The notes under the pieces: model-generated
Told to the model about the DNA's origin: nothing
What the model saw: only the letters and a program-made list of their open reading frames with translations
Databases searched by the model: none
Shown here: in pieces, positions 37,140 to 48,749 of the stretch
Layout of the letters: each line of letters starts with the position of its first letter
Position numbering within the stretch: the first letter of the stretch is position 1
Assembly (NCBI GenBank): GCA_035048815.1
Contig: JAUCBN010000001.1
Coordinates: 15,267,001 to 15,331,000, forward strand
DNA length: 64,000 bases
Reading direction: 5' to 3'
Source of the DNA: Abelmoschus esculentus
Lineage: Eukaryota > Streptophyta > Magnoliopsida > Malvales > Malvaceae
Translations under genes and position numbers: made by a program

Positions 37140-37502
37140 CTATCTTGATATTGTTTCTAAAGGCAAAAATAAATTGTTAGAAAAAATTATATCAACATTC
37201 AACCACTTAATTATCTCGTTATCATTAACTTCTATCATAGTTGGATATAGCCTTCGTTGTTGTGGCAATTGCTGTGATAGCCAATTACCATGGCAATCTT
37301 TTGCCAAATTTCGGTGTAAGTCAAATGAAGAACCATCTTTCTTTAAGTCTTCAAGAATTAACCCACATTGTTTCTTATACTTCTCAGTAATCTCCATTAG
37401 TAGAGACTTTAGCTTGGAACTAATATTAGATGGAGTTACCATAGAAATATCATCTTCCAAACAATCATATCCTATTTGTGATGGCTTCAAATCTTGTAAC
37501 AT
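37140..37502 (-). pseudogene. Truncated start of Athila reverse transcriptase
   Basis: The 120-codon frame contains KYKKQCGLILEDLKKDGSSF, DLHRNLAKD and QQRRLYPTMIEVNDNEIIKW then LNVDIIF. This matches the opening of Athila RT (family pattern: HK.A.GW...D.KGI.P..C.H.I........QRRLNP.M...V..E..K.L..GIIYPI). The conserved SW.SP box and both catalytic Asp boxes are missing downstream, so the remnant is only the non-catalytic N-terminus. Confidence 0.78.
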
Positions 37503-37520
37503 TGACTCCTCGAAATATAT

Positions 37521-38300
37521 CTACAATGGAAAAGATGAGTTTTTAAAGAATTCAAAAGGTTCATTCAGTACCACCTCATTTTCCATTATCACGGCATTGC
37601 CATCTTGTTGATCGAACATTTTTTCGTGTAACTGCCCCGGCAGCTGTGAGTGAGAGTAATCCTCAACTTCCTTTTTCATCATCATTGCTGCCGTAACATC
37701 CTGGGAATCAAACTCCTCAAAATTTTCTAGAGCATTACTCTCATCGGCCTCGTTGAATGGTATCGTGACATTGCCCTGTTCAGGCTTCTCTACTGCCGCG
37801 ACAGGACTCTCGGCAGACTCATCCACTGTTTGACAGTCTTTCTCATCAAGATGTTCTGGACTTAGAGTTTCCGAAATTTTCTCTTTATCCTCTAGTGTTG
37901 GGATTTTAGTATCCCTAAGGATTGATTGTTGGGTTATGTTATCCCTAACATGCAATTTATTTTCCGAATCCCTCAAGGGTGCATCCAATCTAGTTATATG
38001 TGCATCCATAAACCTTGATTGCTCTGTCATAAATTCTTTAATTCTAGCCATTGATGCTTTCAAGGTTTCCTCAAGTGAATTTGGATACTCTTAAGAAGAA
38101 TTATATTGTCATGGCATATCTGTAACATTAACAAAATTGTCATAATAAAAAATTTGAGTGTTTTGATCATACCATGAAGGATTTTGTTGTTGCTTCCATC
38201 TATAGTCCTCTCTGTGGTCATAGGTTCTAGTACTGTATGGGCAATTACTAACTAAATGATCATCTCCGCAATTGAAACAAAAATTTGCCTAGGCATAAAC
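37521..38300 (-). pseudogene. gag C-terminal remnant with CX2CX3HX4C knuckle
   Basis: At 38241-38279 the minus strand encodes CFNCGDDHLVSNC, an Athila-type zinc knuckle. It is followed by a Q/N/Y-rich stretch and then the open frame 37521-38063: MKASMARIKEFMTEQSRFMD, a coiled-coil-like helix, and a long acidic, low-complexity tail. Helical and acidic tails of this type follow the knuckle in Athila gag. The capsid part before the knuckle is deleted up to the LTR (38457). Confidence 0.75.
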
Positions 38301-38456
38301 TTGTTAGGTTGCTCTTGGTTGGCATAGATAATCATCAATTAATCTAGAAAATTCTTGATTGGTTCGATTCATATTTTCCAACATCAACTCCCGAATAGAT
38401 TTGCTTCTTTCTCCTTGCATTTTGAACCTTCAACTTGAAACACACCTATAAACTAT

Positions 38457-39760
38457 CGCCAAGTAATAAAGTGATAAGTATATCGTGTATCGTCTCCACA
38501 GGGATTGGCATACTTAATATGTCTCCCCTTGTTCCCTTCCTCTTGAAAAATAAAGTAAAAACACAGTTAAGTGGATTTGTTTAACTAACTAAATAATTAA
38601 ATAACAAAATATAAAAATAAAAGGTTGAGAACGATATAGAGAAAGTGGGTAGGATCCAGCTGCGTCAATTAGTGGATTCGATTGATCTTCTAATTGTCCA
38701 ATACAATTGCACAACACTGTTTCGATAGCACTGCAGATACAGTCTCGGCAGCGTTAGAGTTCTTTTCCACGGCAATCTCTTGCTCTTGGGCAGAGGCATC
38801 AAAGTTCAGCAAAGTGTCCGTAGTTGACTCCGTTTATCTCTAAGTCAGAGTGTTGTTGATGACTGGTCCTTGACGATACCTCTCGGCGTAAATCAACGAT
38901 AACCACCAACCAATCCAACACTTCTTTTAGCTGCTGAAACTCTTAACCTATCTCTATGCCGAGTTACTGTCTACAATACCGTACTTATCCCTTTCGTAAA
39001 TCTATATCTCTCGATGCTAGATAAATATATTACTTACAAACTTCTCTCTCGAACTTGAATGCAAGAATAAGGAATGAAAATAGGATAAGCAAACTTTGAT
39101 ATTATTATTGCATTATAACAAAGAAACAAGAATCAATCCCTTCTCACTAATATATACAACCTTTACCTATCCCTAAGAAATTTAGAACATAATGTTGTTA
39201 GGTACAATTCTTAGGGAGAAGGGTTTCTCTAAAAATCGGCTCCATAAACAATGTGGTCGGCTAGGGTATATATAGTCTTAACTTAGGGCAAAACTTTCCT
39301 AAATAGACTCCAACTTGGAGTAAGGAACAAGTCTTCTTCAAGGGATCTGATATTTCCAAGTTTGTCGCCTTCTAGAAGGGTTTTCCCGCTTTATCTTTGA
39401 CTTGGGCTTTTAGTGCGTTGGCCTGGTCCAATTAGTGCGCTGCATCTTCTAGAATGTTCTCTATATTTTTATCTTTCATTGTGCCTCCAATGTTGGTGCT
39501 TCCACTCTGGATGCTGCCGCGACCTTGTCTTCTGCCCCGGCCTCAATATTGCTTCACTGCTGCTTCAGCCCTAGATATTCCTACGTGTACAGAATATGTA
39601 ATAATATCTGCATTCTCTATAAATTTCGACTTTGTAAATAGTGATAACGGAATATCCAATATTACGCAAAGAGTCCATATTTCAGTTCAAGTTGGTGTAT
39701 AATAGATACATAAAGTATCATGAGAAGGGTAGTAAATAACTGCCTTTTAGACACTCATCA
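38457..39760 (-). repeat. 5' LTR of the second Athila derivative (subfamily A, truncated)
   Basis: Matches 34261-35602 closely from 39760 down to about 38457 (cgccaagt), where homology stops about 45 bp before the canonical ACACGCATCA end. The deletion continues through the PBS into gag. Confidence 0.92.
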
Positions 39761-39765
39761 AATAG

Positions 39766-42475
39766 TATGAGCTAGTCTTAGATATTGTGTGAACACATTT
39801 ATGGCTTCAGTGGCCTTTCCTCTATCTGGGTCCTTAAACCCAAGCATGACTGTTATCTGTCTGATTGTGTTTTTTTGTGTAAGCGCAATTTCCTCCTTCA
39901 AGTTTTTTATATCTTATTGAGTCTATATTGGGTACTCTTATGATTGATCTCGAGCGTGATCACACTATCTTCCGTGTATTTTGTTTTTGGTCGAGTACCA
40001 TACTTGTGTGAAATTTTATCTATTTTGGAATTTTTGTCATGCCATTTTTACATTAATTCCTTATTATGTGAATGTATGCAATGATGTACAAATAAAAAAA
40101 ACAAAATACAAATACATGAATGTAAACGGAGGTTCATTGATTCCATAAATATTTGTTCATATAACTAGCTTTTATTGGATGCAAAAAAGTCTATTAAAAA
40201 AGGTTTTTCATAAATTTACGAATACATCTCTGAGCACTCAGCTCTTTTATTTCCTCAATCAACCACAAGAGTCTTGGTCTCACTTCTCCTATTGGCTTGA
40301 TATATTGGCGAAGAATTGCAGCTTCTTTAGCTAGCACCATAACATGTTTTGCTAGCTTTGAACTTGGTCCATGACACTCTCATTGAATTTATCCCGTTCT
40401 TGAAACCTTCTAGCATTGTCCCTGAGACTTATTAACCAGTAGTGATTACCGCCTTCATTGATGTCTTCAAGGACCAAAATCTTCATTCTGTATTCTTGGA
40501 TGACTTTTTTCATATCTTCCACTTGTTTCTTCAAATTTTTATTTTCACATTGACTAGTCTGAAGCTCAATGTTCGTGTAGTGGACTTGAAGCTCATGAAG
40601 CAAGTGATTCGGGTCTACTACTTTGGTCTCTAACTCAACTATGATAGCCTAAGTTTACTTCAACATTTCATTTATTGCATTATTCAAAGATTGTAACTCA
40701 CATATACGAACTTTATTGTCTTGAGCCTTTCTCTTCCATGTAGTCATATTTTCATTCTCCCTTTCATGGGCCTGCTTGTTACTATCACAGATTTATTTTT
40801 CTTTCTTCTTCTTCTTTTTCTTCTTCTTCTTCTTCTTCTTCTTCTTCTTCTTCTTCTCATTTATCAGCATTTATTTGCATTTTTCAATTTCCCTATTGCC
40901 ACACTCTTTCTCATTTTCCATAGCTTGTTCAATCTCATGTTTCCACTATTCTAGACTCTTTCTTAAATTTGCATTTCAAACTATGGCTTGAAATTTAATA
41001 AAATCAACTCTCTAAAGCTCAAATTTTGTCTCAAGATCTTGGAAAGACTTCATTACCCTATTTGTATCTCCCTCGTATTTTTCCATGTCTAGACTTGTTT
41101 TATACAAATCTCTCATATGTTGTTCCTACATGGATTTTATCTTAGCCTTAGTTTGTTCTAGTTAGTCTTTCAAAATGTCAGCTTCATATGGGACTACCTT
41201 CAAGTGTTCTTCCATAGATTTGGCATGACCCAGAAGTGATAAAACTCAATCATTCACCCTCGTACGTCTCCATATATCATAGTCAAGGGTATATAAGAGT
41301 TGAGTATCATGTTTTATTGCCATGAAGTAGCAATACTTTCATGAATCATTAATGGTTAGTATTTTCTCTCCAAACTCCACTTGGAACTCAAATTCTAATG
41401 ATTCTAGACTCATGGTGAAAGGAACAAACTGCCTAGAGCTAAACTGTCGTGATACTAACAAAGGAGCATAACCATTTCCACCCCATAAACTTAACAACAT
41501 TAGATGATTATAACCTCTACACTTGTATAATACCTTAAAATGGATCATCTAAGAAACTCTCCAGACAATATATTGATCATGTCGATCCCTTAAAATATCA
41601 ATCCATTTGTCCCTCTTAACCTTCGGCCACCTCTCTGCCAAAAATTATTGAAGCGGGGAAAGTTTTGGTGAATGTATTGGATAAGGCTAAAGTTGGACAT
41701 TTCCAAAAATTGCTAAGGGGCCAAACTTGAAGTAAGGGAGCACACCTTCTAAAGCGAACACCCTCCAATTTTCTACATGCATTCAAAGAAATAAAGGTTT
41801 CAGAAAGAACAACGGGTACTAGATTGACTTCCCTCTTCAGTTGCTCAAAGAATTCTAGCATTGCCACATCGATATTGCCTAGTACTCTAGGAAAGAAAAC
41901 CAAACCATATATTGCTAGAGCCAAAATATCCACTTTATTTTTTCTATCCGGGTGTGCAGGGATTATATTATAGATACTCCACCAAAGAAAAGAATAGCTA
42001 CCTCCTTTGTTCTGTATTAACCCTTTAACCCATTCATCGTTTATGCCAGCAAAAAATTATTAAGTGAACATTCTTGTTTTTAGGAGGCTTAGTATACACC
42101 CAGTTCTCTTTTACCTTGCATAGGTTGAAAAGTGCTTAGTACTCCTCGAACGTAGGTATCATATCCTTGTTATTGAAAATAAAGCAACAATAACTAGGGT
42201 TTCAGAATTGGATCAAAGCTTTGAGAAATGGCTCATCCACTTCCACATGTAACAAATAGGATATATCGCCGTAGGTGTTGAGGAATAATTACTTAGTTGA
42301 ATAATCCAAACGATCCCATATTTCTCGCAGCTCATGCACACTTTTTTGTTTGACACTAATGTGGGTGTATTTTGATTTTTATGTCACATGGTCAATTGTT
42401 AAGATAACCCATAATCACGTTGGTTAATCTCAGACCAGTGACGTACATTCGCATTGCTTTCCTCTTTTTTTAGGT
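39766..42475 (-). pseudogene. ORF1 (DUF7745-like) of the Tat/Ogre element
   Basis: Minus-strand blocks in order are SVHELREIWDRLDY, NTYGDISYLLHVEVDEPFLK, ALIQFWNPSYCCFIFNNKDM and IPTFEEYKALF (about 42360-42090); DILALAIYGLVFFPRVLGNI and LSETFISLNACRKLEGVRF (41616-41933); and YKCRGYNHLMLLSLWGGNGY followed by ASRQF-like SRQFVPFTM (41339-41548). After that comes a coiled-coil segment (40352-40603, NIELQTSQCENKNLKKQVED). This is the DUF7745 arrangement carried ahead of gag in plant gypsy elements; Ogre-type elements have an extra ORF1 of unknown role there. A GAA microsatellite expands Lys/Arg/Glu codons at 40801-40858. Frameshifts and stops break it. Confidence 0.85.
40801..40858. repeat. (TTC)n microsatellite in ORF1
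   Basis: Nearly uninterrupted TTC units on plus (GAA on the coding strand), within the coiled-coil-coding part of ORF1. It generates the spurious poly-Phe and poly-Leu frames on the plus strand. Confidence 0.95.
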
Positions 42476-43189
42476 GTATCCCATCCATGGAAAAAGTTGT
42501 TTTCTTAGTTGAACTAATGTTTCGAGAATCAATCCCTTATAATTATGAAGTGATTACATAAACATAAAAAAAGAAAAGGAAAGGATTAGAACTTCAAAAA
42601 AACAAGTCAAAAATACTTTCATTATATGAAAAGTAACTGGGTAGCGCATTCCAACACTTCTATACATGTCTCCACAAACTATTCCTATGAAAGAATTTTG
42701 ACCCAATTACAAAACTTATGGTTTTCTATATGGCTATAACGGGGTAGGTTTCTATATTCTCATAAAGTTTTGGTTCTAAAAGGTTCCCGAATTATCCTCA
42801 TTGTCCCCTGCAAAGGGTTTTAAGTCCCCTGATTCTCACCCATCATAGGCTTCAAACGAACCAAATTCAACTCAGGGAACCTATTTTCCTATACCCATAC
42901 AAAGGATCGGTATCCTTACGAAGACGTAGGCCATATGAGCCCCGAAGGTACTTGCAAGGCTCATATGAAGAATCAATATTCCCATAAAAGCAATAGCATT
43001 TTTCCCCACTTAAACGATTGGAACGAAGCTCGGGTATGCTTAAAATCAAGCTTTAAATGTGTAAAATAGAATTAAATTCATAAATGGACAATTAAGTTAA
43101 ATTATATATAAACTTGGAAATTACTGACATCAAAATAAGTTGTAAGCGACTTATGGTCTGACTCTCTTTTTTATAAAAAAATGAAAGTT
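42476..43189 (-). other. 5' untranslated leader of the Tat/Ogre element
   Basis: Sequence between the PBS and ORF1 without a convincing frame. A short inverted pair (ccatatgagccccgaaggtac and a near complement, about 42930-42970) could form a hairpin in the leader RNA. Confidence 0.4.
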
Positions 43190-43207
43190 CCAAAGCAGAG
43201 TCGCCAA
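43190..43207 (-). promoter_or_regulatory. Primer-binding site, tRNA-Arg type
   Basis: Minus strand TTGGCGACTCTGCTTTGG lies directly inside the 5' LTR (end at 43210). TTGGCGACTC is the start of the tRNA-Arg-type primer site usual for Tat/Ogre elements; the distal part (GCTTTGG for GCTGGGG) has decayed. Confidence 0.8.
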
Positions 43208-43209
43208 GC

Positions 43210-45764
43210 TGTCACAACCCTTTTTCAAGCGGTTCAATGTTTTTTCTTTAAAAACAAAACAACATAATCGCCAACAATCTTTTTAAAAGGTGTGATTGGA
43301 TCACCTAAATATAGGTCATTTTAATAAAATCATTTTGTGTTATTTAAATAATAATTTTATGATTTGTGAAAAACATAAAATAGGGTCAGGAGTTGGTTAC
43401 ATGCGAGGAAGGGTTAACACCCCACAACGCCAAAAAATTGGTACCTAACCGATTTTAAAACGTTTTAATGTCAAAATTTACAAGTTTGTATAAAATTTAA
43501 ATTATTGTCCATTTATGAATTCTGATTCCATTTTAACGGCCCTACCACTAAGAGAGTAAATTTTAATCACTACCAATATTTCTAGTGTTAACCCGTTACC
43601 TCCCTTTAGTAGAACACCACATTAATTAAATTTCATTTTTTAACAAAGAAATTTAGTTGTGTTAAAAGATTTTATTATTTTAAATCAATTATTAGTCCTA
43701 AAAAAGTCTAGGTGAATTTTATAAAGTTTAAATATATTTAAGTGTGTTTTATTAATTATAAAGAAAGTCTTTTGAAAGGCTCTAACTAAGTTTTTCAAGA
43801 ACTTAATCTTATGGTTTAAACAAAACTATTAAATGTAATCATATGAAAAAAATTATATAAAAAAGATAAAATACAATTATTTAAAAGAAATCATTGTTGC
43901 ATGTATAAAGAGTTGTGCAATTAGTGTAAGTGTACACTCCGCAAGTAATAAAGTGATAAGTATATCGAATATCGTCTCCACAGGGATTGGTGCACTTAAT
44001 ATGTTTTTTTTCCTCTTCTTACTCTGCAAAATAAAAAGACACAGATAAATTTGGATGTTCTGAAGTAAACTAAATAACTTGAATAATAAAGAAAACTAGT
44101 AAATGAGAATAAAATCAGATTGAGAAAATGACCAGGATCCAGTTGTGTTGTATTGTGGATTCAATTGACTGGTTTCTGTCACATGCAACTACTCAACACT
44201 GCCTCGGCAGCACTGCAATTTTAAAGCCTAAACGGTGAAGGGTTTCGTCCTCCGCGACAATCCCTTGCTCTTGGGTGGACTTTACCAAGGTTCGGCAAAG
44301 TATCCTCTGATGACCCCGCTTATCCCTAAGTCGAAGTACTGTTGATGACTAGTCCTTGATGATACCTCCCAGTGCGAATCAACTATAATCACCAACCAAT
44401 CTCACACTTCTTTTAGCCGCTGAAACTCTAACCTATCCCTAGGCTGAGTTAGTATTTTCCAACTAGAAAAATACCGTACTTATCCATTTCGTGAATCTAA
44501 CTCTCACGATATTAAATAAATAAATCTCTCACAAACTTCTCTCCCAAGCTTGAATGCAAGAACAATGAATGGCAAAGAATAAGTAAACCTCGATATTTTA
44601 TTGCATGAAACAAGAAAACAAAGTTCAATCTTCTCTCACAAATACTCGACAACTTTCACCTAAGCCTTAAAGATTTTAGAACATAATGGAAGATAAAGAA
44701 AACTCTAAATTATATGGTGAACTCTCCTCCTTCTAGTTGTGTGCCAGCTATGGTTTATATAGGCTTGGCCTAGGTTAAACCTTTCCAAAGTAAGAATACA
44801 ACTTGGAGTAAAACACAAGTTAAGTACATAAATAGAAGATATTTATTTTATTTTCTAGTTTATTTCTCTAATGATTCTTTTCCCGCGTGGTCTTTGACCT
44901 TGGCTTTTCGTGTGTTTCCTAGCTCCGATTTCTATGCCGATTGTCTCAAAACGTCCACCTTATTTTTTTCTCTTCAGATTGCCTACAATATCGATATTTG
45001 TTCTTCAGGTACTGTCGTGGCCTCAGGTGCTGTCGCGGTATCAGATCTACCTGCAAATACAGAAAGGTGCATTAAAGCTTGCATTTTCTATAAATATCAT
45101 TTTTATATGTCACAAAAGCAAAATATCTAAATATCACACATTGAGTTCATACATTAGCCCAAGTAGGTGTAGATTAAGTGATTATTGTCCATGAAAGGTG
45201 TAAAAGTGATAATCTTTTGAGCACTTATCAATCATATTCATCATTACTCGAATTAAAACCAAATATTCAAACTAATTTCATAAAAAATAATTTTTTATAT
45301 TATTTTTAAAGAATAAATAAAAAATGATATAAAAATTGATTAGGATCCTTTTGGAACTCTTGAAAATATGATGTTTTGTAGAAAAAATAATAATTAGAAT
45401 GAAGGATTTAACGAAAGTAATAAACCCAATTTTAAAATACATGTGCACAAACACCTTTACGATTCTCTTTTTTTAATGAATCAAACACCTAACTTTCCTT
45501 TTTTCTTAAAATGTTCTTGATGTTCTTCAAGAATCAAGAACACCCGGAACTAACCATCGTGCCGGTCGTCCTCCACCGACGTCAACCATTGTATGACGAC
45601 GGTGATAAAAAAAATACACCCTTTCTTGAAACCTTTTTGAAAATTTCAAAAAAAATCAACAAAAATATAAAAAAATGAAGAACAAAATTAAGAACATTAT
45701 AAAAACCCCATGATTATGCTCTCTTTTTAATCTAATCTTGACCGTTTAATAATCGGTGTCAACA
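43210..45764 (-). repeat. 5' LTR of the Tat/Ogre element, interrupted and promoter-deleted
   Basis: Minus start TGTTGACACCGATTATTAAA at 45764 and end GGGTTGTGACA at 43210. The solo LTR 43895-45230 splits it. Without that, about 1.2 kb remains, versus 1.71 kb for the 3' LTR. The missing ~515 bp corresponds to 17110-17626 of the 3' LTR, between aagaacat and attatgctctc (about 45690-45715). Confidence 0.88.
43895..45230 (-). mobile_element. Athila-type solo LTR, subfamily B, in the Tat/Ogre 5' LTR
   Basis: 1336 bp, minus start TGATAAGTGCTCAAAAGATT, end TACATGCAACA, flanked by a perfect duplication ATCAT (43890-43894 and 45231-45235). The 3' LTR of the host (near 16660-16680) shows the same sequence without the insertion (gaaagcatactcatcatt). 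No internal element sequence remains. Confidence 0.95.
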
Positions 45765-45769
45765 CTTAT

Positions 45770-47382
45770 ATATATTTATGTTTTAATTTTACAATATTTA
45801 AAATTTAAGGATAGTTTCTTATCATTTATCATTTTATTTGATAACGAATTCAAACATAAAAAGTTTAAGGATAATTATAAACTTAAAATATTCAAATTAT
45901 ACCAAATTCAATTAAAATTTGAGTATGCAGGTGAAAAATTGAAGACACAAGTAAAATACTACTAAATTGAACTCCCAATCTAAAAAATATAAACTTAATT
46001 ATTTTTGACAAGTGATTCACATACATCTAATCTCATCCAAAATGCCAAAACTAAATTGTTTCTTTGTTCTAGCAACTATGTTCCTATTTATAGGCTATTT
46101 TCTCCCTTTACTTTATTTATTTTAAGGATGTCGACTTTTAATTTTAGGCATTTATTTTTATTTTTTCAATTTTTAATTATAATGTACAGTTAAATTTTTG
46201 TTTATTTTAATCATTTAATTTTCATAAACTTTTAATTAAATATTATAAAATAATTTAAAAATTATTAAAAGTAAATTTAAATAACTATAATTATAATTAC
46301 TATTTAATATAATTATAATTTTAATTCTTATTGTATTATAAATTTTTAATAATAATTTTTTATATATTTATTTTATTCTATTATAAATATTTAAAAAAAT
46401 TTAAAATAATTTAATTCTCAATATTTTATTTTAAATAAAAATAATTATTTTACGAATAAAATTTATAAGTGAAGTGAAAAACAAGAACTGTGAATGAAAG
46501 CATATTGACATTACAATGAATGATATATAGATAAAAATATTAAATAAAAAATTATATCAGTAAAAACTAAATTTATAAAATTATATAAAATATAAAATTC
46601 TTAAAATACCTGTTATTCTTAAAATTCTTAAAATATCTTCAAAATCCAAAAAAAAATTGAGAAAATTCTTTTGCATGTTTTTTAAAAAATATTCACTTGC
46701 TTTTATGAAGATGTCATTCTCATTTGAAGAAACAAATAGAATAATATATCATATTTGTTAGTAAGACAAATGTTATGCCCAAAGTCTTAACCCACATCAG
46801 CAAAAGACAAACAAACTACATTCTGCCCATTCAAAGCTTTTAAATTTGAGTAGATTACACTCATGGTCATTAAAGTTTTAATTTTTTATATTGATCACTA
46901 TAGTTTTGGATTATTATTCTTTCTTACTATCTAAATAGAAAATCCTAAGAAAAATGGCATATCTCTTCCATTTAGAAAAAAAAAAATTAAATCTATCGAA
47001 TTGAAGAAAAAAAAAGAAGAGAACATAAAAAATTAAAAGTAAAGAAAGAAAGCGTATTAAAAAATGGAAAAAAAACCCATCACCATACCTCTGTGCCATT
47101 ACAAAGACCTACATGAGTTGGTCACGATTTGATCAAATGATAACCTTGGTAGGAATGTGTGTTTTTGGGTGCAGCAATTATGGGAATAAGATGAAGGGTT
47201 GTTGTCTTGTAGATTTATTACTGGGCCTTGATATCCCCTCTTGATATCAATGATGATGAATTTAATATCGACATTCAATAATTGGTCTGGTGACTAAAGA
47301 TACTCATATTATCTTATTTTGTAAGATTTTTTTTTGATAAATAGGGAAATACAATCGCATGTCTCATTAAAAAATTTTCTAG
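45770..47382. other. AT-rich intergenic DNA
   Basis: No gene is supported. Short frames (45756-45965, 46914-47099) follow A/T composition only. No element boundary was recognised in 46200-46800. Confidence 0.45.
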
Positions 47383-47387
47383 TCCTA

Positions 47388-48744
47388 TGATAAGTTCATA
47401 AAAAGTTCTATTATTTATATCAATTCTCCACTCAATTATTGTTAGTAATAGACAAATTTAATGACAATAATGGATAATTCTGCATGTTTTTCATATTTCA
47501 GCACCCCAACACTTAAATCATATTTTTATCTATTATTTGGTATAAAACAGATACGGTTAATGGTTTTCTTTTTTAGACATGAAATAACCCTACAAGTAAT
47601 GTCAAATAATATAATGGATGCTGGAAGTTGAAGCTAAAACGTAGACAAGCACCCGTCATGGTAACATATTGGTGGCCGTAACAGTAAAATAAAGATGACA
47701 ACTGGTGCTCGATAGATAGATGGAGAATAAAGTGTAGACCTTAGTGAACATAATGCGAGAAGAAACAGAAGTGAGTAAATAGAGTCAAACTGTGGTCAAA
47801 GTCAATGCGGAATTAAAGAGAGTCCAAAAGGAGTTAAATTAAAAAATAGAATAAATGGTTGTAATTTAGTATGAACATGTATTCTTTTCCTTTTAGAACT
47901 CCTACTTTTATGAAAGACTTTAACCTAGGCTTGACATATATAAAGCAAACTCTTAGGTTTAGAGAGACCTAAGTCGCCGACAAAGCTCATTATTTTCTAA
48001 ACCTTCTTTGGGTCTTAGTTTGTTTGTGGAGTAGTTGGCAAACAAAGTTGTATGTTATTTGATATTATTAATGCAATTCCTATTTTCATAGTTTACTCTT
48101 TCTTGGCTTTTACTCTTCTTTGCATACGAGCTCAAAAGATAAGTTTGTGAAGAAAAATCTATTTGTCTATGACTAGGGATAGCTAGGCTCACGAAACGAG
48201 AGAGTACGATCTTTGCTCATGGACATCGACTAATCCAAAAGGGTTTCAACACTAAAAGTAAGCATATAATTAATTGTTGTTAATCCTTGATTCACGCCGG
48301 GAGGTATTATCAAGACAATGATTTTCATAGTTCTCCGAAATAAGAATAAGGAGGAGACATTCAATGATGATCTGTCGAACTATTGAAAGTTGAGTTGTCG
48401 ACAAGGTATAACCTTGTCGAGGCAGCTAAGGCGATCCTTAATGCGCGGAGGCGCGTTAATCTAATACATTAATAAGTGGATAATAAGTGCATCTATGTTC
48501 TCCTCTACAAAGCAATATAGCTTGACCTTATCCTTCTATCGAGATTCTATTTAGTTTATTTAGTTTGTTTTCTTTACTCCAATCATTACTCAATCAATTT
48601 ACTTGTGTCTCTTTACTTTTCTAAGTGCGAGAATAACGTGCTGCTTAGGCGATCCAATTTCTGTGGGATCAATATCCTAAGTATTACAACTTGGTAAGAG
48701 GTGGAAGCTTCATACACAAACATAAGACTCCAAAGCTCACACCA
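47388..48744 (+). mobile_element. Athila-type solo LTR, subfamily C
   Basis: 1357 bp, TGATAAGTTCAT ... CTCACACCA, with a perfect 5-bp duplication TCCTA (47383-47387 and 48745-48749). It shares the promoter block (acctaggcttgacatatata, about 47922-47941) and the transcribed block (cacgccgggaggtattatca, about 48293) with 6569-7929. No internal region remains. Confidence 0.93.
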
Positions 48745-48749
48745 TCCTA

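Larger units (their letters stand above)
34261..39760 (-). mobile_element. Second Athila derivative, heavily deleted (subfamily A LTRs)
   Basis: A 5.5-kb element with a perfect 5-bp duplication AATAG (34256-34260 and 39761-39765). 3' LTR 34261-35602; 5' LTR 38457-39760, whose last ~45 bp and the PBS are missing. Inside, only a gag zinc knuckle, a spacer, the first part of RT and the shared 3' tail remain. It lacks a primer site, capsid-coding gag, protease and catalytic pol, so it is dead. It lies between ORF1 and gag of the Tat/Ogre host. The intact duplication shows the deletions happened inside an already inserted or already defective element. Confidence 0.93.
15973..45764 (-). mobile_element. 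Tat/Ogre-lineage Ty3-gypsy retrotransposon, host of a nested stack
   Basis: Read on the minus strand, it has homologous LTRs (43210-45764 and 15973-17682), a PBS next to the 5' LTR, ORF1, gag, protease, RT, RNase H, integrase in gypsy order, and a tandem-repeat 3' UTR. Domain wording is characteristic of the Tat lineage: RT YPEWVANIVSVPKKD, protease CLLG..WIH..G.VPSTLHQ, integrase GHRFILVVIDCFTKWV. Removing three nested insertions (25476-33144, 34261-39760, 43895-45230) leaves about 15 kb, in the usual range for such elements. Flanking 5-mers (attac, cttat) do not match well. Stops and frameshifts in every domain make it non-functional. Confidence 0.93.

Noticed and set aside
37027..37611. 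194-codon plus-strand reading frame
   Set aside because: It is antisense to the Athila RT and gag remnants on the minus strand and shows no domain of its own.
40721..40991. Poly-Leu and poly-Phe frames that look like membrane proteins
   Set aside because: They are plus-strand translations of the (TTC)n microsatellite in ORF1.
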